Both the position numbers and the translations under genes were made by a program. From Treponema socranskii subsp. paredis ATCC 35535 (GTDB lineage Bacteria; Spirochaetota; Spirochaetia; Treponematales; Treponemataceae): 64,000 nt of DNA. The DNA lies in NCBI GenBank assembly GCA_000413015.1, contig KE332516.1, forward strand, positions 62,001 through 126,000, written 5' to 3'. Positions 53,610 through 61,502 of this stretch are shown piece after piece (position 1 is the stretch's first letter; the number at the start of each line of letters is the position of its first letter). The notes below the pieces were generated by a model that did no database searches, had not been told where the DNA came from, and worked only from the letters and a program-made list of their open reading frames with translations.

Positions 53610-53668
53610 TTGCAATTCTCTCCCTGCGATGATATTTTTGCCGTAAATAAATCTTCCTTAAAACCCAC

Positions 53669-53992
53669 CAGTCGAACAAAATATCAATTTTGGAGACTGT
53701 TGAATTCATGCGCGTGCCCCGCAACGAGCGCGTAAGCGCGAAGTTTCGAGCGGAGCACATAAAATCTGCGGAGTTTCGGCTTGCCGAAACTCGGCGTTTA
53801 ACGAGGCTGCGCTGTTTTAGCGGCCGAAGTTAAGCCTTCCTTAAAATGCGGCATTGCAGAAAATGTCGATTTTCGAAAATGCCGCATTAGTGCGCGTGCG
53901 CGCACACGTACATCCGCGAGTTTTCTGCAAGAAAACTCGAAATTAAACGAGACGCGCTATCTCAGCGGCTCGTTTAAACCTTCCTTTCCGCA
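53669..53992. repeat. four-hairpin dispersed element, copies 3a and 3b
   Basis: Two units back to back. Unit 3b (53842-53992): AATGCGGCATT.../...AATGCCGCATT, GTGCGCGTGCGCGCAC, CGAGTTTTCTGCAAGAAAACTCG (broken at its loop), ATTAAACGAG.../...CTCGTTTAA around 'atctcagcgg'. Unit 3a (53669-53838) is a drifted version with GAGTTTCGG/CCGAAACTC. Both end in 'ccttcctt'. They fill the gap between the secreted protein gene and the ATPase stop; no gene lies in 53610-54003. Confidence 0.8.
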
Positions 53993-54003
53993 TCCCTTTT
54001 TCT

Positions 54004-55209
54004 CTACACCGTCTCCGATAAAAAATCGACGATGTTTTTGTGAATAACGCCGTCCCTGCCGAAATCGACGCGATCCATGGACAGCACGTATTTCGGAAAA
54101 TTATCTTCAATCGATTTATACACCCCGAATTCCCGTTCACGCGTTTTTTCGTCGGTCAACAGATAGGCGACCTGATAATAAAAAATCCGGTCGTTTTTTT
54201 GCGCGATAAAATCGATTTCCCTGTCTTTCAGCTTTCCGATTTTTACCTCATAACCCCTCGACGCAAGTTCGATAAACACGATATTTTCCAGCGTCCGCTC
54301 TATATCTTTTGTGTTGGAAAATCCCTGCGCCTGCCGGAAGCCGTGATCGGTTACATAATATTTTTCATCCACTTTGAGGATTTTTTTGCCCGCCACATCA
54401 TAGCGCGGAACTTTTTTAATGATAAAAGCGTTTTTGCAATATTCCAAATAATTTAAAATCGTATCGATTGAAATATTCCGTTTTTCGTTTTTAAAATAAT
54501 TTTTAATGCCGTTTGCCGAAAAGGTATGCCCGATATTTTCAAGCACATACGATAAAATGCGGTTAAAACCGTCGACGTCCCGAACATTGTTGTACTGCAA
54601 CACATCTTTGACCAATACGGTATTATACACATCATTTAAATATTTAAAACAGGGAGAAGCATCCAAATCAAAATAGCGCAAAAAAGGCATTCCGCCGATC
54701 TGCAGGAATTTATCGAACAGCGCCTCTTTGGATATTTTTTTATTTTTAAAAACCTGCACAAATTCGCCGAAGGTAAACGGATAAATTTCAAACGCCGTAT
54801 ACCGCCCCGAAAGCAGTGTTGCAAGATCGCCCGAAATAAGCGTCGAATTCGATCCCGTTATGTAAATGTCGCAATTTGTGTCCACGCTGAGACTGTTGAC
54901 GACTTTTTCCCAGCCGGCAACCATTTGTATTTCGTCGAAGAAAAAATATAGTTTCTTTTTTGTTTTTTGAATTATAGGCTGCAAATAAGCGCGCAAAGCC
55001 TTTGCGGTAGTTATATCGAAAAGTTCGGCCGACTCGAAATTGAGGTATACTTTGTTTTTGTCGGGTATATTTTTTAAAACTTCGTCTCTTATTATCGTTA
55101 AAAGCGTGGACTTTCCGACCCGTCGCATACCGGTCAGCACTTTAATAACCGGCTTGTCTACAAATTGCGCAATCTGCCTTATGTATTTCGGTCTGATAAT
55201 ACGGTTCAC
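54004..55209 (-). CDS. AAA ATPase with DUF4143-type C-terminus
   Basis: 401 residues. ATPase part: VIKVLTGMRRVGKSTLL (21-37, Walker A), LYFFFDEIQ (88-95, Walker B), YITGSNSTLISGDLATLLSGRY (sensor and Arg finger region). The C-terminal part (about 200-401), ending REIDFIAQKNDRIFYYQVAYLL, is the restriction-endonuclease-like DUF4143 fold with D-x-Q/x-Q-like residues. Start is GTG 55207-55209 with AAGGAG 7 nt upstream; an ATG-started longer frame would only translate the 39-bp repeats. Such ATPases are common, often multicopy, and of unknown role. Confidence 0.85.
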   Translation of the reverse strand: MNRIIRPKYIRQIAQFVDKPVIKVLTGMRRVGKSTLLTIIRDEVLKNIPDKNKVYLNFESAELFDITTAKALRAYLQPIIQKTKKKLYFFFDEIQMVAGWEKVVNSLSVDTNCDIYITGSNSTLISGDLATLLSGRYTAFEIYPFTFGEFVQVFKNKKISKEALFDKFLQIGGMPFLRYFDLDASPCFKYLNDVYNTVLVKDVLQYNNVRDVDGFNRILSYVLENIGHTFSANGIKNYFKNEKRNISIDTILNYLEYCKNAFIIKKVPRYDVAGKKILKVDEKYYVTDHGFRQAQGFSNTKDIERTLENIVFIELASRGYEVKIGKLKDREIDFIAQKNDRIFYYQVAYLLTDEKTREREFGVYKSIEDNFPKYVLSMDRVDFGRDGVIHKNIVDFLSETV

Positions 55210-55224
55210 AAGCGAGCTCCTTGT

Positions 55225-55380
55225 CGATTTCGACTGTAATCGATAGATTTGCCAAAACGACAACGATTTCGATTATAGTCGAAACGATCGATAAAATCAA
55301 CACGATTTCGATTATAGTCGATAAAATCGAAAACTTGTATACAACTTCGATCATAACCGAAACGATATCGCCGACCACAC
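55225..55380. repeat. 39-bp tandem repeat, four degenerate copies
   Basis: Units start at 55225, 55264, 55303 and 55342, exactly 39 bp apart. Core CGATTTCGATTATAGTCG; copies 1 and 4 are diverged. Each core is a near-palindrome (TTTCGA-ttatag-TCGAAA), and on the minus strand copies 2 and 3 contain TATAAT. The array lies between the divergent ATPase and lipoprotein genes. Confidence 0.85.
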
Positions 55381-55419
55381 AAGTACAAATAAAAAAAACA
55401 AAGAAAAAAAAACGATCGA

Positions 55420-55448
55420 TTGACAAATCTCTTTTTTAAAGTTATCAT
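55420..55448 (+). promoter_or_regulatory. LRR lipoprotein promoter
   Basis: TTGACA (55420-55425), 17 nt, TATCAT (55443-55448); leader about 38 nt to an ATG with GGAGG. Confidence 0.7.
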
Positions 55449-55492
55449 CGGCTAATTTTTTATTATTTACAACTAACCACAACGGAGGTTTT

Positions 55493-57121
55493 ATGAACAA
55501 AAAGATTTTACACGTATGTATATGTACGGCCATGCTTTTCAGCACATTCGCTTTTAGCGCATGTAATAATGCCGCACAAAGCACCGAGACTCCGGCGGGA
55601 AACCCGTCGGTACCTTCGACGCCGACACCGCCGTCAACACCCGATCCGAAAGCACTCATATACGGCACATACGAAGGAAAATTTAACGGACAGCCGGTAG
55701 CGTTGGTATTGAGCGCAACGCTTGCCGATTTTCAAAATCCGGTAATGCCGAAAAAGTATACCAATATCACCTTTGAAAAAAAAGCGGATGAAAAATGGCT
55801 CATTACCTGTTACAAAGATGGCGTAACGCCCGCTCCGGGCAACAAGGATGCCGATGTACTCATCGATACGAATGAAGACCCCTTTACCGCTCTCATTACC
55901 ATTTACGGTATGGGCGGCGCGCAAATCAATTGTGAAAAAAAAGGCGGAGACCCCGGATTAAAAATTAAAGGCAGCACGCTTAAGGGCTATAAAGGCGCTC
56001 AGCCCTCGGGTGTTTTAATCGTACCCGAAGGTATTACCGTAATAGGTCAGGAAGCTTTTTCGGGCTGTGCCGGCATATCGGAAGTACGCTTTCCTTTAAC
56101 CCTTGAAAGAATAGACGCGGAAGCTTTTAACGCTTGTACAGGATTGACCGCACTGCACTTTCCCCAAAACCTTAAGAGACTTGAAGACGGAGCTTTTAAC
56201 GGTTGTACGGGTTTAAAAACGCTGGATTTTTCCAAAAGCACAAAGCTTGACCTGATTGAAGACAACGCGTTCCGAGGCTGCACAAATATAGAAGGACAAT
56301 TAAACTTACCCGCAAGTGTTACAAGAATCGGAGACAGCGCTTTTGACGGTTGCGAAAATATAAAAGGAAAAGTGAGCTTTCCTGCAAGTCTTACGAAAAT
56401 CGGAAAAAGCGCATTTTTAAAATGCAAAAATATAACGGAAATAGATTTTTCTTCCTGCACAAACCTTACTCAAATAGACAGAAATGCATTTAATCAATGT
56501 ACCGCTTTAACGCATGCAAAACTGCCTGCAAGCCTTACCAGTGTCGGAAATATTTTTACCGGCTGTACAAAACTTGCGCATCTTTCCATAGATCCGGCAA
56601 ACTCCGCATTATGCGCCGAAAACGATATCGTCTACAATAAAGAAAAAACAAAGCTGCTTTTCGGCGCTCCGGCCGTTACGAAAGCCGTTGCAATGCCCGA
56701 AGACCTTACTCACATCGAAATGAACGCTTTCATCAAGAACCAAGCGTTAACCGAAGTAAAATTCTCGAAAAATCTTATCGAAATCGGGGATTCCGCTTTC
56801 AGTACATGTAAAAGTCTGCAAACGGTAGACTTTTCCAAAAGTATAAAATTGGAAAAAATTGTAGACTACGCTTTTAATCAATGTGAAAACATAACGGGAA
56901 CACTGGTTTTTCCGGCAAGCCTTACGGAAATCGGTGAGTTTGCCTTTGACAATTGTAAAAGCATAACGGAAATCGATCTTCGCAATTGTACCGTTCTTTC
57001 CACAATCGGCATCCGAGCGTTCCAAAACTGCAATGCTCGGTTCAAAGTAAAATCGGGAAGCGGTTTAAAAGAAAAACTTAAAACATCCGGCGTACAGGAA
57101 GGTAAAATAGACGAAGAATAA
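55493..57121 (+). CDS. LRR_5 (BspA/TpLRR-like) surface lipoprotein
   Basis: 542 residues. Lipoprotein signal with lipobox FSAC (Cys24), followed by a Pro/Thr-rich linker (about 35-52). Residues 55-150 form a beta-type domain not recognised. From about 170 to 520 run some 12 LRR_5 repeats with the AFxGCxxL core (for example EAFSGCAGI, GAFNGCTGL, SAFDGCENI). Treponemal and Bacteroidetes BspA-like proteins of this build mediate adhesion to host matrix or other bacteria; that role is inferred. GGAGG 5 nt before the ATG. More AT-rich than the metabolic genes. Confidence 0.88.
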   Translation: MNKKILHVCICTAMLFSTFAFSACNNAAQSTETPAGNPSVPSTPTPPSTPDPKALIYGTYEGKFNGQPVALVLSATLADFQNPVMPKKYTNITFEKKADEKWLITCYKDGVTPAPGNKDADVLIDTNEDPFTALITIYGMGGAQINCEKKGGDPGLKIKGSTLKGYKGAQPSGVLIVPEGITVIGQEAFSGCAGISEVRFPLTLERIDAEAFNACTGLTALHFPQNLKRLEDGAFNGCTGLKTLDFSKSTKLDLIEDNAFRGCTNIEGQLNLPASVTRIGDSAFDGCENIKGKVSFPASLTKIGKSAFLKCKNITEIDFSSCTNLTQIDRNAFNQCTALTHAKLPASLTSVGNIFTGCTKLAHLSIDPANSALCAENDIVYNKEKTKLLFGAPAVTKAVAMPEDLTHIEMNAFIKNQALTEVKFSKNLIEIGDSAFSTCKSLQTVDFSKSIKLEKIVDYAFNQCENITGTLVFPASLTEIGEFAFDNCKSITEIDLRNCTVLSTIGIRAFQNCNARFKVKSGSGLKEKLKTSGVQEGKIDEE

Positions 57122-57280
57122 ACGGCTGTAATCCCGCCGATGCTTTGCTCGCTCCGACGGGAATCCGCTTTTATATGTATACTCCGTACCGACTTACAAC
57201 CGGCATTTCCGCCGTGTTGCCGTCGGCACGGTCAGCCGAATAATGCAAAATACGACAAAAGCGATATCGCCCCGCGCTGC

Positions 57281-58147
57281 CTATCCTTCGAGCGCAAAAA
57301 GGCGGCGGCAGTTTTCATCGACGGTTTCGCTCAGCGTTTCGGGACTTACATTTCGCGCTTTTGCGACATAACGATAGACGTGTTCGACAAAGAGCGGCGT
57401 ATTCGTTTTACCGCGGTACGGAACGGGAGCGAGGTATGGGGAATCGGTTTCACAGAGGATCCTGTCCGAAGGAACGTAGCTCAAAAGCTTTTGCATTTCG
57501 TCCGCTTTGCCGCGCTTTGCATACGTAACCGAACCGCTGAAACTGATGTACCAGCCGCAGTCGAGAAAGGCGCGCGCTTCTTCGATGCCGTACGAAAAAC
57601 AGTGGATGATCCCTCTGTCGTATTTCGAATTTTTTATGCATCGATACGTATCTTCAAAACCGTCGCGGCTGTGTACGACAAGGGGAAGCTTGAATTTTTT
57701 TGCAAGCTCGATCTGCATTTCAAAAAGCTCGCACTCCCCTTCCCGCATCGCCCGATCGGAATCGCTTTCACATTTTCCGTCGGCGGCCGCAGGATTCCAA
57801 TGCCGATCGATGCCGCACTCTCCGATGGCCGCAATCTTTTCGGAAAACGAAGCGATATCTTTTTCGAGCGTTTCCGTCATTTCTTTCCGATGCAGAATCG
57901 CATCGGGAGACGGCCACAAGCCCGCAGTGTAATGCAGCATACGCCGGACATTTTTTTGCAGTTCTCCGCTTATGAGTGAAAGGGCTTTTTCCAGTGCGGC
58001 TTTTCGCACAGACAAATCGCCGCATTCGGTACCGATATCGAGCGCAAAAAAACAATTGCGCTTTGCCATTTCGGAAAGGATTTCCGCGCCGTCGCTGCCC
58101 GTGCGTTCGCACATCTTGAAAAAATGAAAATGAGTATCAGAAAACAT
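57281..58147 (-). CDS. tatD: TatD-family metal-dependent DNase
   Basis: 288 residues, amidohydrolase fold. Metal ligands: DTHFH (4-8), Glu in AIGECGID (about 108), VVHSRD (about 157), HCFS (about 183) and ETDSPYLAP (about 233). Members are 3'-5' exonucleases or tRNA/DNA processing enzymes. The start MFSDTHFHFF (58145-58147) is 10 nt from the 3' end of tRNA-Leu, on the same strand and without a ribosome site, so tRNA and mRNA are probably made as one transcript. A longer frame would read into the tRNA and is rejected. Confidence 0.9.
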   Translation of the reverse strand: MFSDTHFHFFKMCERTGSDGAEILSEMAKRNCFFALDIGTECGDLSVRKAALEKALSLISGELQKNVRRMLHYTAGLWPSPDAILHRKEMTETLEKDIASFSEKIAAIGECGIDRHWNPAAADGKCESDSDRAMREGECELFEMQIELAKKFKLPLVVHSRDGFEDTYRCIKNSKYDRGIIHCFSYGIEEARAFLDCGWYISFSGSVTYAKRGKADEMQKLLSYVPSDRILCETDSPYLAPVPYRGKTNTPLFVEHVYRYVAKARNVSPETLSETVDENCRRLFALEG

Positions 58148-58157
58148 AAAGATTTTT

Positions 58158-58244
58158 TGCCAGGAACCGGAATCGAACCGGCACGGCATTTTAACTGCCG
58201 AGGGATTTTAAGTCCCTTGTGTCTACCAATTCCACCATCCTGGC
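58158..58244 (-). tRNA. tRNA-Leu (anticodon UAA)
   Basis: 87 nt with discriminator A. Acceptor GCCAGGA/TCCTGGC, anticodon stem AGGGA/TCCCT with loop CTTAAAA (TAA), long variable arm CGGCAGTT...TGCCG, T arm GCCGG-TTCGATT-CCGGT. CCA is not encoded. Type II tRNA, as expected for Leu. Confidence 0.97.
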
Positions 58245-58258
58245 GACACATGCGCTCC

Positions 58259-58287
58259 ACTATAACTTGTATGCGGATTTTTGTAAA
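58259..58287 (-). promoter_or_regulatory. tRNA-Leu/tatD promoter
   Basis: Minus strand TTTACA (58282-58287), 17 nt, TATAGT (58259-58264), about 14 nt before the tRNA. Confidence 0.65.
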
Positions 58288-58323
58288 TAACCCGATCGAA
58301 TTCGATAAAATAAAATCCGCATC

Positions 58324-58352
58324 TTGACGAAATATTCGATATCCGATAGAGT
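58324..58352 (+). promoter_or_regulatory. tRNA-Val promoter
   Basis: TTGACG (58324-58329), 17 nt, TAGAGT (58347-58352), about 22 nt before the tRNA. Confidence 0.65.
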
Positions 58353-58374
58353 AATCACTACACCGCTTTCAGGT

Positions 58375-58448
58375 GCGCGATTAGCTCAGTTGGTTAGAGT
58401 ACAAGCATGACACGCTTGGGGTCACTAGTTCGATTCTAGTATCGCGCA
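58375..58448 (+). tRNA. tRNA-Val (anticodon GAC)
   Basis: 74 nt with discriminator A. Acceptor GCGCGAT/ATCGCGC, D arm GCTC/GAGT, anticodon stem CAAGC/GCTTG with loop ATGACAC (GAC), T arm ACTAG-TTCGATT-CTAGT. CCA is not encoded. The flanks ACCGCTTTC (58362-58370) and GAAAGCGGT (58452-58460) can pair and are followed by ATTTTTATTT, so they may form the terminator of this gene. Confidence 0.97.
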
Positions 58449-58510
58449 TCGGAAAGCGGTATTTTTATTTCCCCAACTATATCGCGTCCGCGTTTCGATA
58501 AGTCCGTATC

Positions 58511-58856
58511 CGCGAGCCGCCAACCTGTACGGAACACGCCATTTCAGCGGCTCGTTTAAACCTTCATTAAAATGCGGCATTGCAGAAAATATCGATTTTC
58601 GAAAATGCCGCATTCGTGCGCTTTTTGCGCACACGTATATCCGCGAGTTTTCTGCAAGAAAACTCGAAGTTAAACGAGACGCGCCATTTCAGTGGCTCGT
58701 TCAAACCTTCCTTAAAATTCAACAGTCGAACAAAATATCAATTTTGGAGACTGTTGAATTGGTGCGCGAACGCGCACAGGTATATGGGCGAGTTTTCAAA
58801 AGAAAACTCGAAGTTAAAAGCGGCGCGCCATTTCAGCGGCGCTTTTAAACCTTACT
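58511..58856. repeat. four-hairpin dispersed element, copies 4a-4c
   Basis: 4a (58511-58566) is the last hairpin only; 4b (58567-58713) is close to copy 3b; 4c (58715-58856) has a different first hairpin, AATTCAACAGTC.../...GACTGTTGAATT, which is also the one found in copy 3a, and GCGAGTTTTC/GAAAACTCG, AAAAGCG.../...CGCTTTTA. The whole gap 58449-58878 between tRNA-Val and the small membrane protein is made of it. Confidence 0.85.
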
Positions 58857-58878
58857 TTTCCGACAGTCCCTTTCGCGT

Positions 58879-59130
58879 TTAGAATTTTTTACCCATGATC
58901 GCACGGACGGCTGCGATAAAGATACATGAACCTGCAACGCCGATGATTATCGAAGAAGCGAATCCCCCGCCGCCGATGTTAAGCGCATTCGCAACGGCGG
59001 AACCGACAATCGAACCGATGATGCCGATCAGACAGTTCATCCAAAACCCGTGTTTGCTTTTCATAAAAATTCCGGCAAGCCATCCGATAAGCGCGCCGAT
59101 TACAATCGTAAAAATAATTATCATTACCAT
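58879..59130 (-). CDS. GlsB/YeaQ/YmgE-family small membrane protein
   Basis: 83 residues, three hydrophobic segments rich in Gly, with IGALIGWLAGIFM (about 11-23), GIIGSIVGSAVANAL (about 36-50) and a glycine stretch IGGGGFASSIIIGVAG. Matches the transglycosylase-associated/GlsB stress family; function unknown. GAGG 7 nt before the ATG. Confidence 0.85.
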   Translation of the reverse strand: MVMIIIFTIVIGALIGWLAGIFMKSKHGFWMNCLIGIIGSIVGSAVANALNIGGGGFASSIIIGVAGSCIFIAAVRAIMGKKF

Positions 59131-59268
59131 AAAAATACCTCGCCTTTATTATAGCATATAAAACATTCTTTTACCGCTTCACAATGAACGGCAACATATC
59201 GATTCTCCGCACTTTTCTTCGGTTTTCAGATATGTTTTTAATTACCACAGATAGAAGGCACAGCGACC

Positions 59269-60462
59269 CTACACCGTACCGTTCAAAAACCGTATCGCAT
59301 AAAGCGTATACAAAGACACCGCAACGTTCAACGCTTCTTCATCGATATCGAACATCGAGTCGTGATGGGCGGCGACCGTTTCTTTTTTTGCGGGATTTCC
59401 TGTTCCGACATAGGCGTAGACTCCGGGCACTTTAATAATATATTCGGCAAAGTCGTCGCCGCCGAGAGAGGGCTTTCGCTGCTTAATCACTTTATCGCTT
59501 CCGAAAATATCGGATGCGAGACGCTGCACTTCGAGAGCCGCTTCGCGGCTGTTGATAAGCGGAGACGTAAAATCTTTCCATTCGATTTTTACAGTGCCGC
59601 CGAACGACGACGCGATATTCGACGCGAGCGTTTCAAGCTGCCCCTTTACCGCTTTTCTCGTTTCCGGAGTAAGCACACGGATCGTCCCTTCAAGTTCCGC
59701 TTTTTGCGCGACTATATTGTATGCATCCCCCGCCGTAAGCTTTCCGACGCCGATGAGCACGTTGTCCATCGGAGAAGTACGCCTCGTAACGAGCGCCTGC
59801 AGAGCGACGACGATGTGACTTGCAATATAGACGGCATCGACTCCGAGTTCGGGCGTCGACACGTGCGCGGGATAGCCTTGCACGCTTATTTTAAACCAAT
59901 CGACACTTGCGTTGTTCGGGCCTTCCATTGCGACGACGGAACCGACGGGAACGTTTGAGGCCGCATGGATGCCGAACGTGCGGTCGGCTCCGTCGAGGAA
60001 GCCGCCGTCGACGAAGACGCGCGCGCCGTATCCTATCTCTTCACCCGCCTGAAAGGTCAAGCGCACCGTACCGCCGAAGGCATCGGTATGAGAAGCCAGA
60101 ATACGCGCGGCACCGATGAGAGAAGCCGTATGCGCATCATGTCCGCATGCATGCATTTTGCCCGGAACGGTCGACATGTATTCGCAAGCGTGCGTTTCCT
60201 GAATCGGAAGCGCGTCGATGTCGGCTCGGAGCACGATCGTCTTTTTACCCGGCTTAGTTCCCCTGATTTCGGCATACACACCCGTTTCGCCGACTCTCTT
60301 ATGGGCGATGCCGGCGGCGTCGAGTTCGTCTTCGATCTTTTTTGCGGTGTTGAATTCTTCCCGTGCGATTTCAGGATGCATGTGGAAGTACCGCCGCAAA
60401 CCGACGACATACCGATGATCGCTTTGTATTTCAGCCGTCAAGCGCTTTTCGACTTCATCCAT
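59269..60462 (-). CDS. M20D-family amidohydrolase/N-acyl amino acid deacylase
   Basis: 397 residues of the HipO/YxeP-like family. Metal ligands ACGHDAHTAS (about 105-114), QAGEEIG (about 138-144), FGIHAASN and the final HHDSMFDIDEEA (about 366-377). Hydrolyses N-acyl or aminoacyl amides. It starts 13 bp after the metQ stop in the same unit, which suggests that the imported compound is an N-acyl or related derivative of methionine or another sulfur amino acid; inference from context. Confidence 0.87.
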   Translation of the reverse strand: MDEVEKRLTAEIQSDHRYVVGLRRYFHMHPEIAREEFNTAKKIEDELDAAGIAHKRVGETGVYAEIRGTKPGKKTIVLRADIDALPIQETHACEYMSTVPGKMHACGHDAHTASLIGAARILASHTDAFGGTVRLTFQAGEEIGYGARVFVDGGFLDGADRTFGIHAASNVPVGSVVAMEGPNNASVDWFKISVQGYPAHVSTPELGVDAVYIASHIVVALQALVTRRTSPMDNVLIGVGKLTAGDAYNIVAQKAELEGTIRVLTPETRKAVKGQLETLASNIASSFGGTVKIEWKDFTSPLINSREAALEVQRLASDIFGSDKVIKQRKPSLGGDDFAEYIIKVPGVYAYVGTGNPAKKETVAAHHDSMFDIDEEALNVAVSLYTLYAIRFLNGTV

Positions 60463-60475
60463 ACGCGTATTCTTT

Positions 60476-61399
60476 TTACCAGCGGACTGCAGCGTCGACT
60501 TTTTTTACCGTCGCTGCTGCCGTATTCGCATCGATCGTGCCGTATGCAAATGCCGGAAAATACGATTCTTTGTACTTCGAAAAAATATATTCGGCAACCG
60601 TCTGCGATTGATAGGCTTTCACAATCTTCGCATAGAGCGCGTTGTCTTTATCTTTCGTGCGGGCGACGATGACGTTGACGTAGGGATTGTCGCCCGAAGA
60701 AGACTGCTTTTCGATTATCAATCCGTCGCGCGAGGGAACGAACCCCGACGGAATCGCATAGGTGCCGTTTATCGTCGCACCCGCATAATCGTTCAGCGTC
60801 TGCGGCAGCGTATTTGCCGTCTGCGGCACGACTTCGACATTGTACACGAGCTTCGTAATATCCTTCATTTCAGGCGTATATCCCGCTGCGGGGTTCACTT
60901 CGATAAAGCCCGCCGCTTCAAGCAGTTTGATGCCGCGGCTCAAATTCGTTCCGTCGCTCGGAATGGCGAGACGAAGCGCGTTTTTCCGAACCGCCTTCGT
61001 TCCGTTCGTGCCGGCGGCTTTTTTGATATCGTCGACGCTTTTGTATTTTTTCGAATACAGCGTCAGCGGCGCAATGAGCGTATCACCGATAGCCGTAATC
61101 TTGTAGCCGTTTTTCGACGCATCGTTATTGAGATAGGCTTTATGCTGAAATGCGTTGAGATGTATGTCGCCGGAATTGAGCGCTTCGTTCGGAAGATTGT
61201 ACGCACTGAATTCGACGAGCTGGATTTTGATACCTGATTTTTCGCTGTCGAGTACATACTGCACGGCTTTCCACTGATCGTTTGACGATCCGCACACGCC
61301 GACTTTTACCGTCGCAGCTCCCTTCTTTTGCGCAAAAGCGCCGCCTGCAATCAAAGCGCCTGCAAAAACGGCACTTACCAATTTCTTAATAATTTTCAT
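60476..61399 (-). CDS. metQ: methionine ABC transporter substrate-binding protein
   Basis: 307 residues of the NlpA/MetQ family. Signal peptide MKIIKKLVSAVFAGALIAGGAFA followed by QKK: no lipobox Cys, so predicted soluble or anchored otherwise, whereas most MetQ are lipoproteins. Mature part: VKVGVCGSSNDQWKAV, VEFSAYNLPNEALNSGDIHLNAFQHKAYL (abridged), typical of the family. AGGAGA before the ATG. The 103-bp gap to metI holds a tri-hairpin fragment. Confidence 0.9.
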   Translation of the reverse strand: MKIIKKLVSAVFAGALIAGGAFAQKKGAATVKVGVCGSSNDQWKAVQYVLDSEKSGIKIQLVEFSAYNLPNEALNSGDIHLNAFQHKAYLNNDASKNGYKITAIGDTLIAPLTLYSKKYKSVDDIKKAAGTNGTKAVRKNALRLAIPSDGTNLSRGIKLLEAAGFIEVNPAAGYTPEMKDITKLVYNVEVVPQTANTLPQTLNDYAGATINGTYAIPSGFVPSRDGLIIEKQSSSGDNPYVNVIVARTKDKDNALYAKIVKAYQSQTVAEYIFSKYKESYFPAFAYGTIDANTAAATVKKVDAAVRW

Positions 61400-61425
61400 A
61401 CGATTCTCCTGTACATGATATCGAA

Positions 61426-61458
61426 CTGTCGAAAAAGTGACGACTTTTGAAACAGCCC
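61426..61458 (-). repeat. tri-hairpin repeat fragment, copy D (one hairpin)
   Basis: CTGTCGAAAAAGTGACGACTTTTGAAACAGCCC-like single stem-loop (shown in parts: CTGTCGAAAAAGT / ACTTTTGAAACAG), the same hairpin that closes copies B and C. It lies inside the metNIQ operon between metI and metQ. Confidence 0.7.
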
Positions 61459-61502
61459 GCGTTTTCCTTGTTTTTACGTTTCGCCCGATTCCGGAAAAAC
61501 GA

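Noticed and set aside
55221-55439. Plus-strand frame of Ile/Thr repeats
   Set aside because: Pure translation of the 39-bp tandem repeat; 39 being divisible by 3 keeps it open by chance.
58148-58260. Longer N-terminus for TatD
   Set aside because: It would be read from the tRNA-Leu gene; the family begins at the FSDTHFH motif.
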